35,885 nucleotides of DNA, from the NCBI RefSeq assembly GCF_000956505.1, contig NZ_JYIX01000018.1:1-35885 (forward strand), given 5' to 3'. Below, piece by piece: positions 16,139 to 23,124 of this stretch (position 1 is its first letter; the number at the start of each line of letters is the position of its first letter). Source of the DNA: Microbacterium azadirachtae (GTDB lineage: Bacteria; Actinomycetota; Actinomycetes; Actinomycetales; Microbacteriaceae). The notes beneath the pieces were generated by a model. That model saw only the letters and a list, made by a program, of their open reading frames with translations. It did not search any database and was not told the DNA's origin. The position numbers and the translations under genes are program-made.

Positions 16139-16248
16139 CGGCGGATGTCGCCGGACGCACAGTCCCGGCGGGGGCGTGTGAGCCGTCTTTCACGTGGCCG
16201 ACACATGCCGTGACGGTGCCGGAAACACGCGGCGCATAGCGTCGGGCC

Positions 16249-16683
16249 ATGACGATCACGCAGACTCTTCCTCGTCCCGCTCTCGCGGGGTCGGCCCTCG
16301 CGTCTCGCACCCTGCCGCTCGCGGGGCCGGTCCTGCACGGCGCCGCGGGCGCGCGCTCCGGGTGGGAGCGCGTCTGCCGCGTCGACGACCTGGAGCCGTC
16401 GTGGGGCGAGGCGGTGCTGATCCGGATGCGGCAGGTCGCGCTCTTCCTGCTCTCCCCGCGCGAGGTGTACGCGGTCGAGCACGAGGATCCCGCCGGTGGT
16501 GCACCCGTGATGGCGCGCGGGATCGTCGGCTCACGCGGTGATCGGCCCACGATCGCGTCGCCGCTGCACAAGGAGGTCTACGACCTCGGCACGGGGGAGT
16601 GCTTCACGGATCCGGCGCTCCTGCTGCGCACGTTCCGCACCCGCATCGTCGGCGGCTTCATCGAGATCGAGTTCGACGACTGA
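16249..16683 (+). CDS. nirD: nitrite reductase small subunit
   Basis: A 144-residue Rieske-fold subunit lacking the Rieske iron ligands, as is normal for NirD. Visible family text is WERVCRVDDLEPSWGEAVLI, VYAVEHEDPAGGAPVMARGIVGSRGDRPTIASPLHKEVYDLGTGEC. It associates with NirB. The extra N-terminal 35 residues are poor in recognisable sequence. The ATG at 16249 has no clear ribosome site, and a weak -10-like CATAGC about ten bases upstream raises the possibility of a leaderless message. It is divergent from nirB with a 182-base spacer, unlike the usual nirBD order. A 73-base palindrome lies 40 bases after the stop. Confidence 0.93.
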   Translation: MTITQTLPRPALAGSALASRTLPLAGPVLHGAAGARSGWERVCRVDDLEPSWGEAVLIRMRQVALFLLSPREVYAVEHEDPAGGAPVMARGIVGSRGDRPTIASPLHKEVYDLGTGECFTDPALLLRTFRTRIVGGFIEIEFDD

Positions 16684-16723
16684 CCCCGTATCCCCGCCCT
16701 CCTCTGTCCGCGCCATCCTCTGT

Positions 16724-16796
16724 CCGCGAGACTCCATCTGGGCGACGAGACTGCAGTTCTCGAGCGCAGTCTCGTCGCGGAGTTGGAGTCTCGCGG
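16724..16796. repeat. 73-base palindrome, copy A (left of DHFR-like gene)
   Basis: Outer arms CCGCGAGACTCCA and TGGAGTCTCGCGG and inner arms GCGACGAGACTGC and GCAGTCTCGTCGC pair around a short loop. An almost identical element of the same length lies at 17426-17498. Copy A could terminate nirD. Confidence 0.88.
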
Positions 16797-16817
16797 ATGT
16801 GGTCTGGGCGCAATGCA

Positions 16818-16840
16818 GTTGCTTGCAAATAACAAGTAAC
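16818..16840 (+). promoter_or_regulatory. inverted repeat GTTGCTTG-n7-CAAGTAAC
   Basis: Eight-base arms with one mismatch, around an A/T-rich centre, lie 17 bases before the start codon of the DHFR-like gene. Local A/T content is well above the surroundings. Form and size resemble MarR-type operators. No such regulator is adjacent. Confidence 0.5.
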
Positions 16841-16857
16841 GGGTTCAGACTGCTCTC

Positions 16858-17421
16858 ATGGCAGAGAGCAGGCGGAAGCTGATCCTGAGCTATTACGTCT
16901 CTATCGACGGCAAGAGCGTCGGCGCGACGAACGGGATGCGCGGCGTCATGGAGTCGATCGACGATGATGCGCAGGAGCAGGAGTACGTCCGGCAGCTCTG
17001 GGAGGCGGGCGCGTTCCTCATGGGCCGGATGTCGTACGAGGCGATGAAGGGGTTCTGGCCGGTGGCGCAGCACCCGTCCGCGGCGCCGATGAACGCGATC
17101 CCGAAGGTGGTCTTCTCGCGCACGCTCACCGCGGTGCACGAATGGGGCGAGTCGAGCGTCGCCTCGGGCGACCTCGCCGAGGAGATCGCCCGGCTCAAGG
17201 CCGAGCCGGGCAAGAACCTCTTCGCGATCGCGGGCGACTCCTTCCAGCGCGCCCTGATCGCGGCCGGGGCCGTCGACGAGTACCGGTTCTGGGTGCTGCC
17301 CGCGGCGGCGGGTTCGGGCACGGCTCTGTTCCCGGAGCAGGGCGCGCCGGTGAGGCTGCGCCTGACGCAGAGCACCCCGTACCCCAGCGGCGTCCTCGAG
17401 CTGCGCTACGTGCCGGACTGA
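16858..17421 (+). CDS. dihydrofolate reductase/RibD C-terminal domain family protein
   Basis: A 187-residue single-domain protein of the RibD-C/DHFR-like family. Visible family pattern: KLILSYYVSIDGK at the start, AGAFLMGRMSYEAMKGFWP, KVVFSRTL, then AIAGDSFQRALIAAGAVDEYRFWVLPAAAGSGTALFPE near the C-terminus. Such proteins bind NADPH, but their substrates are mostly unknown. A true folate role is unlikely to be provable from sequence. The ATG at 16858 lacks a clear ribosome site. The gene is alone, bracketed by two nearly identical 73-base palindromes and preceded by an A/T-rich inverted repeat, so it may be its own transcription unit and possibly a mobile or recently inserted block. Confidence 0.85.
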   Translation: MAESRRKLILSYYVSIDGKSVGATNGMRGVMESIDDDAQEQEYVRQLWEAGAFLMGRMSYEAMKGFWPVAQHPSAAPMNAIPKVVFSRTLTAVHEWGESSVASGDLAEEIARLKAEPGKNLFAIAGDSFQRALIAAGAVDEYRFWVLPAAAGSGTALFPEQGAPVRLRLTQSTPYPSGVLELRYVPD

Positions 17422-17425
17422 GGAG

Positions 17426-17498
17426 CCGCGAGACTCCAACTGGGCGACGAGACTGCAGATCTCGCGCGCAGTCTCGTCGCGGAGATGGAGTCTCGCGG
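17426..17498. repeat. 73-base palindrome, copy B (right of DHFR-like gene)
   Basis: Same length and architecture as 16724-16796. It begins four bases after the DHFR-like stop, in the convergent gap with the AraC gene. In the outer stem both copies keep one mismatch at the same place: T opposite T in copy A and A opposite A in copy B. It could be a bidirectional terminator. Confidence 0.88.
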
Positions 17499-17542
17499 GT
17501 AGAGCAGCGGGCAGCGTGGGCAGCGCGGCCGGGCAGGCGTGC

Positions 17543-18499
17543 TCAGTGCGTGGCGCGGTACTCGCTCGGGGAGACGCCGTAGGCGGTCTTGAACGCACGG
17601 CTGAAGTGCGCGGCGTCGACGAAGCCCCAGCGCGCGGCGATCGCGGCGACGGGGCGGTCGGCGAGGATCGGATCCAGCAGGTCGCGACGGCACTGCTCGA
17701 GCCGGCGGGTGCGGATCCAGGTCGACACGGTCGTGCCCTGCTCCTGGAACAGGCCGTGCAGGTGCCGCGTGGAGATGAAGTGCGCGGCCGCGATCGTCGT
17801 GGGGCCGAGGTCGGTCGAGGCGAGGTTGCGGTCGATGTGACCGCGGATGCGCTGCATGAGCGCGCGGTGCGGGTCGGCCGCCGCCTCGTCGAGGCCGAGC
17901 TCGCGGGTGAACACCGTGGAGACGAGGTCGAGCGCGCTGTGCGCGAGACGAGCGCCGGTGGCGCCGGCGAGCTGGTCGAGGTTCGTGGCGAGCTGGCGCA
18001 GGTACGGCACGACCATGCCGCCCAGGCCCTCCTGGCCCGAGATCCGCACGGCGGTGAGCTGCCCGACCATCTCGGGCGGCAGGCTCAGCAGGTGCTTCGG
18101 GAACATGACCACCATGGTGCGGAAGTCCTCGTCGAACACGAGCGAGTACGGGCGATCGGTGTCGTAGACGGCGAGGTCGCCGGGGGTGAGCACGGCCTCT
18201 CGGTCGTCCTGGATGAGCAGGCCCGTGCCGGCGAGCATCAGGCTCACCTTGAAGTACGAGCGGTCGCCGCGGGCGATGAGCTCCGGCGTGCGCTCCACGA
18301 CGTGGCGCGACGCGCGTAGGTCGGTGACGTGCACCTCGTCGACGGAGGCGCCGCGGATCAGGCCGCGGAACGGCGCGGATCCCTCGCCGCTCACCTGCAG
18401 CGGCACGAACGAGTCGGACACGGCGGAGCGGAACTCGCTGATGTTGCGCGCGACGAGCGTCGAGACGGACTCTGCGGGAGCGACGGGTATGGCTGCCAC
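17543..18499 (-). CDS. AraC family transcriptional regulator
   Basis: A 318-residue regulator with an N-terminal cupin-like sensing domain (AraC-binding type; FVPLQVSGEGSAPFRG, GDRSYFKVSLMLAGTGLLIQDDREAVLTPGDLAVYDTDRPY) and a C-terminal double helix-turn-helix (about 215-318; TTIAAAHFISTRHLHGLFQEQG and VAAIAARWGFVDAAHFSRAFKTAYGVSPSEYRA). The architecture resembles FeaR-like regulators that control amine oxidase genes. An amine oxidase lies 5 kb away, but no direct link is visible. The start is GTG at 18499 with GAGGTG seven bases upstream. It is downstream of the flavoprotein gene on the same strand, separated by a strong hairpin, and converges with the DHFR-like gene. Confidence 0.9.
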   Translation of the reverse strand: MAAIPVAPAESVSTLVARNISEFRSAVSDSFVPLQVSGEGSAPFRGLIRGASVDEVHVTDLRASRHVVERTPELIARGDRSYFKVSLMLAGTGLLIQDDREAVLTPGDLAVYDTDRPYSLVFDEDFRTMVVMFPKHLLSLPPEMVGQLTAVRISGQEGLGGMVVPYLRQLATNLDQLAGATGARLAHSALDLVSTVFTRELGLDEAAADPHRALMQRIRGHIDRNLASTDLGPTTIAAAHFISTRHLHGLFQEQGTTVSTWIRTRRLEQCRRDLLDPILADRPVAAIAARWGFVDAAHFSRAFKTAYGVSPSEYRATH

Positions 18500-18572
18500 G
18501 ACTGATCACCTCGGGAAGATGCAGGGGTGGATCGACGACTTTGTATACGATCCGTTGAGGCACTCTACCACC

Positions 18573-18614
18573 GCGGGCCGGGCGGCGGGGGAGGATCCCC
18601 GCCGTCCGGCCCGC
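18573..18614 (-). terminator. strong hairpin downstream of flavoprotein gene
   Basis: Two 18-base arms (18573-18590, 18597-18614; GCGGGCCGGGCGGCGGGG with one mismatch) enclose a six-base loop GAGGAT. It begins 40 bases beyond the flavoprotein stop and precedes the AraC gene, so it should separate the two transcription units. There is no U-run, as often in high-G+C actinobacteria. Confidence 0.75.
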
Positions 18615-18653
18615 GCCCGGTGCGCGTCCGGCCCGCGGCCGAGCGTCGCCGCG

Positions 18654-20420
18654 CTACTCCACGAGCTTGCCCGCGCTGTCGACCTCGCGGATCAGGGCGT
18701 CGATCTCCGCCGGGATCGGCGGGATCTCTTCGCGGACGACGCCGGTGGACGGGGACCAGACGAGGTTGACCTGCAGCGCAGGATCCATCGCGGGGTAGTC
18801 GCTGCGGTTGTGGCAGCCGCGGGTCTCGCGGCGCTCGAGGGCCGCCTCGACGGTTGCGCGTGCGGCGAGGGCGGAGGAGCGCAGGTCGAAGGCGTGCGCG
18901 AGATCCTGGAACCCGGCGATGTCGGGGTGGATCCCGATCCGGGTCATCCGCTCCTCGATCGCGTCGAGCTCGGCGAGGCCCGCGCGGAGCCCGTCCTCGT
19001 CGCGGACGACGCCCGCATGCGCGGTCATGGTGTCGCGGATCGCGCGCTGCAGGGCACGCACGTTCTCTGGACCGTCGGCGGCCAGCAGGTCGTCGATCTC
19101 GGCCCTGGCCCGGCGCACCGCGTCCGTGGAACGGTGCTGCGCGTCGAGGCCGTAGGCGTGCGCGACCGCCGCGCGACCGGTGATCCGGCCGAACACGAGC
19201 AGTTCGATGAGCGAGTTGCCGCCCAGCCGGTTCGCGCCGTGCAGGCCGGAGGAGGCCTCGCCGATCGCGTACAGCCCGTCCACGTCGGTGCGGTGGTCCT
19301 CCGGACGCACCCAGACGCCGCCCATCGAGTAGTGCGCGGTCGGCGCGATCTCGATCGGATCCTTCGTGATGTCGAGCATCTGCAGCTCGAGCATCGTCTG
19401 ATAGACGCGCGGCAGCCGGGTCATGATCGTCTCGCGGGGCAGGTGCGAGACGTCCAGCCAGACGCCGCCATTCGGAGTTCCGCGCCCCTCCGCGATCTCG
19501 GTGTACGCCGCCAGCGCCACGCGATCGCGGGTGGACAGCTCCATCCGCTCCGGGTCGTACTTCTGCATGAACCGCTCGCCGAGCGCGTTGCGCAGGACCC
19601 CGCCCTCGCCGCGCGCGGCCTCGGACACGAGGGTGCCCGCCTCGCTCTCCGGCTCGATGATGCCGGAGGGGTGGAACTGCACGAGCTCGGGGTCGCGGAT
19701 CCGCCCGCCCGCCTCGACGGCGAGACGGAAGGAGTCGCCGGTGTTCTCGTCGCGGCGGGAGGACGTGCGCCGCCAGATGCGGTTGTGCCCGCCGGCGGCG
19801 AGGATCACGGCGTCGGCGTGGATGAGGTACCGCGCGCCGTCGACGAGGTCGAAGCCGTAGGCGCCGAAGATCCGGGGAACCGTGCCGCCGTCCGGGCCGG
19901 GGACGTCGTCGACCAGCAGACGCGTGATGTAGACGGTGTCGAGGATCGGGATCTCGAGCTGCTCCGCGCGGTCGACCAGGGCGCGCTGGATCTCCAGGCC
20001 TGTGTAGTCGCCGGCGAACGCGGTGCGGCGGAAGGTATGCGCGCCGAAGAAGCGCTGCGAGATGCGGCCGTCGTCCTCGCGGGCGAAGCCCATACCGTAG
20101 CGCTCCAGGTCGCGGATGCCCTCCTCCGCGCCGCGCGTGACGATTTCGACGGTGCGCGGGTCGGCGAGGAAGTAGCTCTCCTTGATGGTGTCCGCCGCGT
20201 GCTGCTGCCAACTGTCCTGCGGGTCCATCGTGCCGAGGGGCGCGTTGATGCCGCCGGCCGCGAGGGAGGTGTGCGCGTCGTGGCGCGGGCGCTTGCCGAC
20301 GGCCAGTACGTCGACGCCCTGCTCTGCGACCTCAATCGCCGCACGTAGGCCGGATCCGCCGGTGCCGATCACGAGCACGGTCGTGGAGACGAGGCGCTCG
20401 CGGGTGGTGTTCTCAGTCAT
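18654..20420 (-). CDS. FAD-binding fumarate reductase/succinate dehydrogenase-type flavoprotein
   Basis: A 588-residue flavoprotein of the FrdA/SdhA/NadB/AprA superfamily. FAD motif VLVIGTGGSGLRAAIEVAEQG is at the N-terminus. HTSLAAGGIN, ELVQFHPSGI, SEAARGEGGVLRN, APTAHYSMGGVWV and LHGANRLGGNSLIELLVFG are the family landmarks, including the residues that handle the dicarboxylate. A C-terminal helical domain (ALERRETRGCHNRSDYP) is present. There is no adjacent iron-sulphur or membrane subunit, so it is not an ordinary respiratory complex. The true substrate is open. The start is taken as ATG 20420 (MTENTTRERL) rather than the longer frame to 20462, which would run through the operator. It is divergent from a LysR gene that probably controls it. 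Confidence 0.85.
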   Translation of the reverse strand: MTENTTRERLVSTTVLVIGTGGSGLRAAIEVAEQGVDVLAVGKRPRHDAHTSLAAGGINAPLGTMDPQDSWQQHAADTIKESYFLADPRTVEIVTRGAEEGIRDLERYGMGFAREDDGRISQRFFGAHTFRRTAFAGDYTGLEIQRALVDRAEQLEIPILDTVYITRLLVDDVPGPDGGTVPRIFGAYGFDLVDGARYLIHADAVILAAGGHNRIWRRTSSRRDENTGDSFRLAVEAGGRIRDPELVQFHPSGIIEPESEAGTLVSEAARGEGGVLRNALGERFMQKYDPERMELSTRDRVALAAYTEIAEGRGTPNGGVWLDVSHLPRETIMTRLPRVYQTMLELQMLDITKDPIEIAPTAHYSMGGVWVRPEDHRTDVDGLYAIGEASSGLHGANRLGGNSLIELLVFGRITGRAAVAHAYGLDAQHRSTDAVRRARAEIDDLLAADGPENVRALQRAIRDTMTAHAGVVRDEDGLRAGLAELDAIEERMTRIGIHPDIAGFQDLAHAFDLRSSALAARATVEAALERRETRGCHNRSDYPAMDPALQVNLVWSPSTGVVREEIPPIPAEIDALIREVDSAGKLVE

Positions 20421-20450
20421 GACTTCCACGCTAAGAATCCGCCGACGATT

Positions 20451-20476
20451 ACTCCAATGCATAATGCTGTTGGAGT
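20451..20476. promoter_or_regulatory. LysR-type operator with nested divergent -10
   Basis: Perfect seven-base arms ACTCCAA (20451-20457) and TTGGAGT (20470-20476) flank 12 bases. The centre holds GCATAATGC, symmetrical but for the middle base, giving CATAAT on the plus strand and CATTAT on the minus strand as -10-like boxes. It lies between the divergent flavoprotein and lysR genes, as expected for autoregulated LysR control. Confidence 0.7.
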
Positions 20477-20497
20477 GAATGCGTCTAGGCTATGGTC

Positions 20498-21427
20498 ATG
20501 AACCTCGAGCAGCTCCGCGGATTCGTCGAGATCGCCCGGCTGGGCAACTTCACCCGTGCCGCCGAGGAGCTGCATCTCGCGCAGCCCTCGCTGAGCCGGC
20601 AGATCTCGACGCTCGAGAGGGAGCTCGGATCCGAGCTGTTCCATCGCGCGCGCGGGCACATCTCGCTCACCGCGGCGGGCGAGGTGCTGCTGCCCTACGC
20701 CCGTCGGATGCTCGCGGATGCGGGTTCGGTGCGGAGGGAGATGGCCGAGATCGCGGGGCTGCGCCGCGGGCGCGTGCGTCTTGGGGCCCCGCCGTCGCTG
20801 TGCGCGAGCATCGTGCCGGAGGTCGTCGGCGTGTTCCGTGCCGCGCATCCGGGGATCGAGCTCGAGATCACCGAGCGGGGCTCGCGGGGGCTCGTCGCCG
20901 CGCTCGCCGAAGGGGCGCTGGATCTCGCGCTGCTCGCGTCCTCGGATGCGGCGGCGGCGTCGCCTGTGAGCCTCAGCCGCACCCCGCTGCTGGAGGAGGA
21001 CCTCGTGGTGATCTCCTCCGCCGGCCAGTCGCCCGTGAGTCACGGCCAGGCCATCGCGCTCGCGGCCGTGGCGGACCTGCCTCTCATCGCGTTCCCGCGC
21101 AGCTACGAGCTGCGCGCGGCGACGGATGCGGCCTTCGCCGCAGCGGGACTCGACGCGGAGGTCGTCGTGGAGGGGCCCGAGATGGACACCGTGCTGCGCT
21201 TCGTGGAGCGCGGAGTGGGCGTCGCCGTCGTCCCCGCCATGGTCGCGCTCGATCGTCCGGGACTGCGCGCGGTACCCCTGGCCTCGCCGAAGCTCACGCG
21301 CACCGTGAGCCTGGCGCACCGGGCCGACATGGCGCCGACCCGCGCGGCCGCGGCCCTCCGCGACACGATCATCGCGACAGCCGACGCCCTCGTCGACTCC
21401 GGCGACTTCGTCGCCAAGGCGGTGTGA
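20498..21427 (+). CDS. LysR family transcriptional regulator
   Basis: A 309-residue regulator with an N-terminal winged helix-turn-helix (MNLEQLRGFVEIARLGNFTRAAEELHLAQPSLSRQISTLERELG) followed by a periplasmic-binding-type effector domain (RVRLGAPPSLCASIVPEVVGVFRAAHPGIELEI and a C-terminal VERGVGVAVVPAMVAL). Length is normal. The ATG at 20498 is preferred over 20492 because AGG is eight bases upstream and family members begin MNLEQLR. It is divergent from the flavoprotein gene, with a symmetrical operator between them, and most likely controls that gene in response to its substrate. The stop lies inside the first unit of a 28-base tandem repeat. Confidence 0.92.
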   Translation: MNLEQLRGFVEIARLGNFTRAAEELHLAQPSLSRQISTLERELGSELFHRARGHISLTAAGEVLLPYARRMLADAGSVRREMAEIAGLRRGRVRLGAPPSLCASIVPEVVGVFRAAHPGIELEITERGSRGLVAALAEGALDLALLASSDAAAASPVSLSRTPLLEEDLVVISSAGQSPVSHGQAIALAAVADLPLIAFPRSYELRAATDAAFAAAGLDAEVVVEGPEMDTVLRFVERGVGVAVVPAMVALDRPGLRAVPLASPKLTRTVSLAHRADMAPTRAAAALRDTIIATADALVDSGDFVAKAV

Positions 21428-21496
21428 CCCGCTCTCCACTTCCGGGCCACCGTGACCCGCTCTCCGCTTCTGGGCCACCGTGACCCGCACTCCATC
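21424..21496. repeat. 28-base tandem repeat over the lysR stop
   Basis: Two full units begin at 21424 and 21452 (GTGACCCGCTCTCC start, GGGCCACC end) and a third partial unit begins at 21480, drifting into the hairpin repeat. The lysR TGA is bases 2-4 of the first unit. The unit start GTGACCCGC resembles the outer flank of the neighbouring hairpin element. Confidence 0.85.
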
Positions 21497-21553
21497 TTCG
21501 AGTCGTCCCCACCAGCGGAGGCCATAGGGCGCGCTGGTGGGGACGACTCGAAG
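21496..21553 (-). repeat. dispersed hairpin repeat, copy 2 (terminator-like)
   Basis: Core arms 21502-21517 and 21532-21547 extend outward to 22 perfectly paired bases (21496-21517, 21532-21553) around a 14-base loop. Compared with copy 1 the inner stem reads ACCAGCG/CGCTGGT instead of GTCAGCG/CGCTGAC, with both strands changed together. It lies between the convergent lysR and MFS genes, 30 bases from the MFS stop to the core arm. Confidence 0.8.
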
Positions 21554-21576
21554 GTGGAGGGTCCGCAGAGGGGGCG

Positions 21577-22968
21577 TCAGCGCCGGAGGCGCAGGGTGAG
21601 CGGTGCGGCGATCGCGCCCGCGGCTGCGACGACGGCGGCTCCGGCGAACGCTGCCGAGAAGCCGGATGCGTCCCCGTTGGCCGCGCCGACCGAGCTCGAC
21701 ACCGCGGACAGCACCGCGAGGCCCAACGCCGAGCCGACCTGGTAGCTCGTGTTCACGAGGCCCGAGGCGACGCCGGACTCCGCGACGGGAGCGCTCGCGA
21801 TCGCCGTGCTGAGCGACGGTACGAAGGCGAAGGCCATGCCGGCCGCGGCGACGAGCGAAGCCGGCAGCACATCGACGAGGTACGAGCCGCCGGGGCGGGC
21901 GAAGGACAGCCACAGCGCGCCCGCGGCGAGCAGCGCGAATCCGATGGTCACCATGGGCAGCGTCCCCCAGCGCGCGGCGAGGCGCGGGGCGACGACGGTC
22001 ATGCCGATCACGATGAGCGCGGTCATCGGGATCAGCGCCGCGCCGGCGGCGAAGGCCGAGGCGCCCAGCACGTTCTGCAGGTGCAGATTCAGGAAGAACC
22101 ACATCGGGATCCAGGCGCCGCCGAGCAGCAGCTGGGCGAGGTTGGCGCCGCCGAGAAGCGGTGTCCGCAGCAGGCCGGGACGCAGCAGCGGCTCGGCCGC
22201 GCGGAGCTGGCGGATCACGAACGCGACCAGGAGGGCCACACCCACGGCGAGCGGAGCGATCGTGGCGGCGTCGGCCCAGCCGGCCTCCGGCGCCCGGACG
22301 ATCGCGAAGACGGTGAGGGCGAGGCCGGCCGTGCCGGTCACGGCGCCGAGGACGTCGATGCGGCCGGTGCTGCGCGGCGAGGGTCCGAACGCGCGCGGGG
22401 TCAGCACGAGGATCGCGAGCGCGATCGGCACCGTGACGTAGAAGACCCACGGCCAGCCGAGGTATTCCGTCAGCACGCCGCCGAGGAAGACGCCCGCGGT
22501 GCCGCCGATGGGCGCCGCCGCCCCGTAGACCGCGAACGCGCGGGGAAGCTGCAGGGTGCCGCCGAAGGTCGTCATGAGCAGTGTGAGCGCCGCGGGCGCG
22601 ATGAGCGCGGCGCCGGCGCCCTGCACGGCCCTCGCGGTGATCTCGATTGCGGGATTCCCCGCCAGTCCTGCGGCCACGGATCCGGCGAGGAGGAGCACCC
22701 ATCCGGTCGTGAACATCCGGCGCGCGCCGAAGAGATCCGCGAGACGCCCGCCGAGCAGCAGCAGGCCGCCGAAGGCGATCACGTAGGCGTTGAAGACCCA
22801 GGACAGCGCGTCGGGGGAGAAGCCGAGGTCGCGACGCATGTCTGGCAGTGCGACTCCGATGATCGACGTGTCCATGATCACGACGAACTGCGCCGCTGCG
22901 ATGAGCGACAGGGCGAGGCCGCGTGGCGCGGTGCGTGCGCGGGCGACGGTGGGGGAGGTGGTGGACAC
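21577..22968 (-). CDS. MFS transporter, DHA2/EmrB-QacA-like, 14 helices
   Basis: A 463-residue membrane exporter. It begins with the family text AAAQFVVIMDTSIIGVALPDMRRDLGFSPDALSWVFNAYVIAFGGLLLLGGRLADLFGARRMF, where Asp in motif D1 (VVIMDTSII) and the A-motif GRLADLFGARR are characteristic of drug:H+ antiporters with 14 helices. The motif-C-like GGTAGVFLGGVLTEYLGW follows. The exported compound is unknown. The start is GTG 22968 with AAAGG six bases upstream. About 50 bases upstream is a perfect CsoR-like palindrome, hinting at metal or sulphur-species control. A hairpin repeat follows the stop. Confidence 0.9.
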   Translation of the reverse strand: MSTTSPTVARARTAPRGLALSLIAAAQFVVIMDTSIIGVALPDMRRDLGFSPDALSWVFNAYVIAFGGLLLLGGRLADLFGARRMFTTGWVLLLAGSVAAGLAGNPAIEITARAVQGAGAALIAPAALTLLMTTFGGTLQLPRAFAVYGAAAPIGGTAGVFLGGVLTEYLGWPWVFYVTVPIALAILVLTPRAFGPSPRSTGRIDVLGAVTGTAGLALTVFAIVRAPEAGWADAATIAPLAVGVALLVAFVIRQLRAAEPLLRPGLLRTPLLGGANLAQLLLGGAWIPMWFFLNLHLQNVLGASAFAAGAALIPMTALIVIGMTVVAPRLAARWGTLPMVTIGFALLAAGALWLSFARPGGSYLVDVLPASLVAAAGMAFAFVPSLSTAIASAPVAESGVASGLVNTSYQVGSALGLAVLSAVSSSVGAANGDASGFSAAFAGAAVVAAAGAIAAPLTLRLRR

Positions 22969-23018
22969 GGGTGACCTTTCGACGGGACGCCCGGTCGGGC
23001 GTCGTGAAAGGAGCCAAC

Positions 23019-23043
23019 GGGAATACCCCCCTGGGGTATTCCC
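23019..23043. promoter_or_regulatory. perfect palindrome resembling a CsoR-family operator
   Basis: Eleven-base arms GGGAATACCCC and GGGGTATTCCC are separated by CCT. The core ATACCCC-n3-GGGGTAT is the pattern recognised by CsoR/CstR/RcnR-type repressors (copper, persulphide, nickel). It lies 51 bases upstream of the MFS start. No CsoR gene is in the window. An intrinsic hairpin role cannot be excluded. Confidence 0.6.
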
Positions 23044-23051
23044 GATCCCGT

Positions 23052-23097
23052 GTCGTCCCCGTCAGCGGAGCCTATGGCGTGCGCTGGCGGGGACGAC
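23052..23097 (-). repeat. dispersed hairpin repeat, copy 3 (terminator-like)
   Basis: Arms 23052-23067 and 23082-23097 are 16 bases with one position off perfect pairing, and the loop is again 14 bases. It lies 28 bases beyond the amine oxidase stop. Loop text (GAGCCTATGGCGTG) resembles copies 1 and 2. Confidence 0.78.
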
Positions 23098-23124
23098 CCG
23101 AAAGTGGGGGTGAAGGTGGGGCGG

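Noticed and set aside
16210..16226. Second GlnR half-box upstream of nirD (GTGAC and GAAAC)
   Set aside because: The spacing is seven bases rather than six and there is no further unit in phase.
16724..17498. Insertion sequence with terminal inverted repeats
   Set aside because: The bracketed gene is DHFR-like, not a transposase, and the ends are each internally palindromic. Kept only as a possible non-autonomous cassette in the findings.
21424..21553. Possible CRISPR-like array
   Set aside because: The 28-base units are directly adjacent without spacers and there are fewer than three full units.
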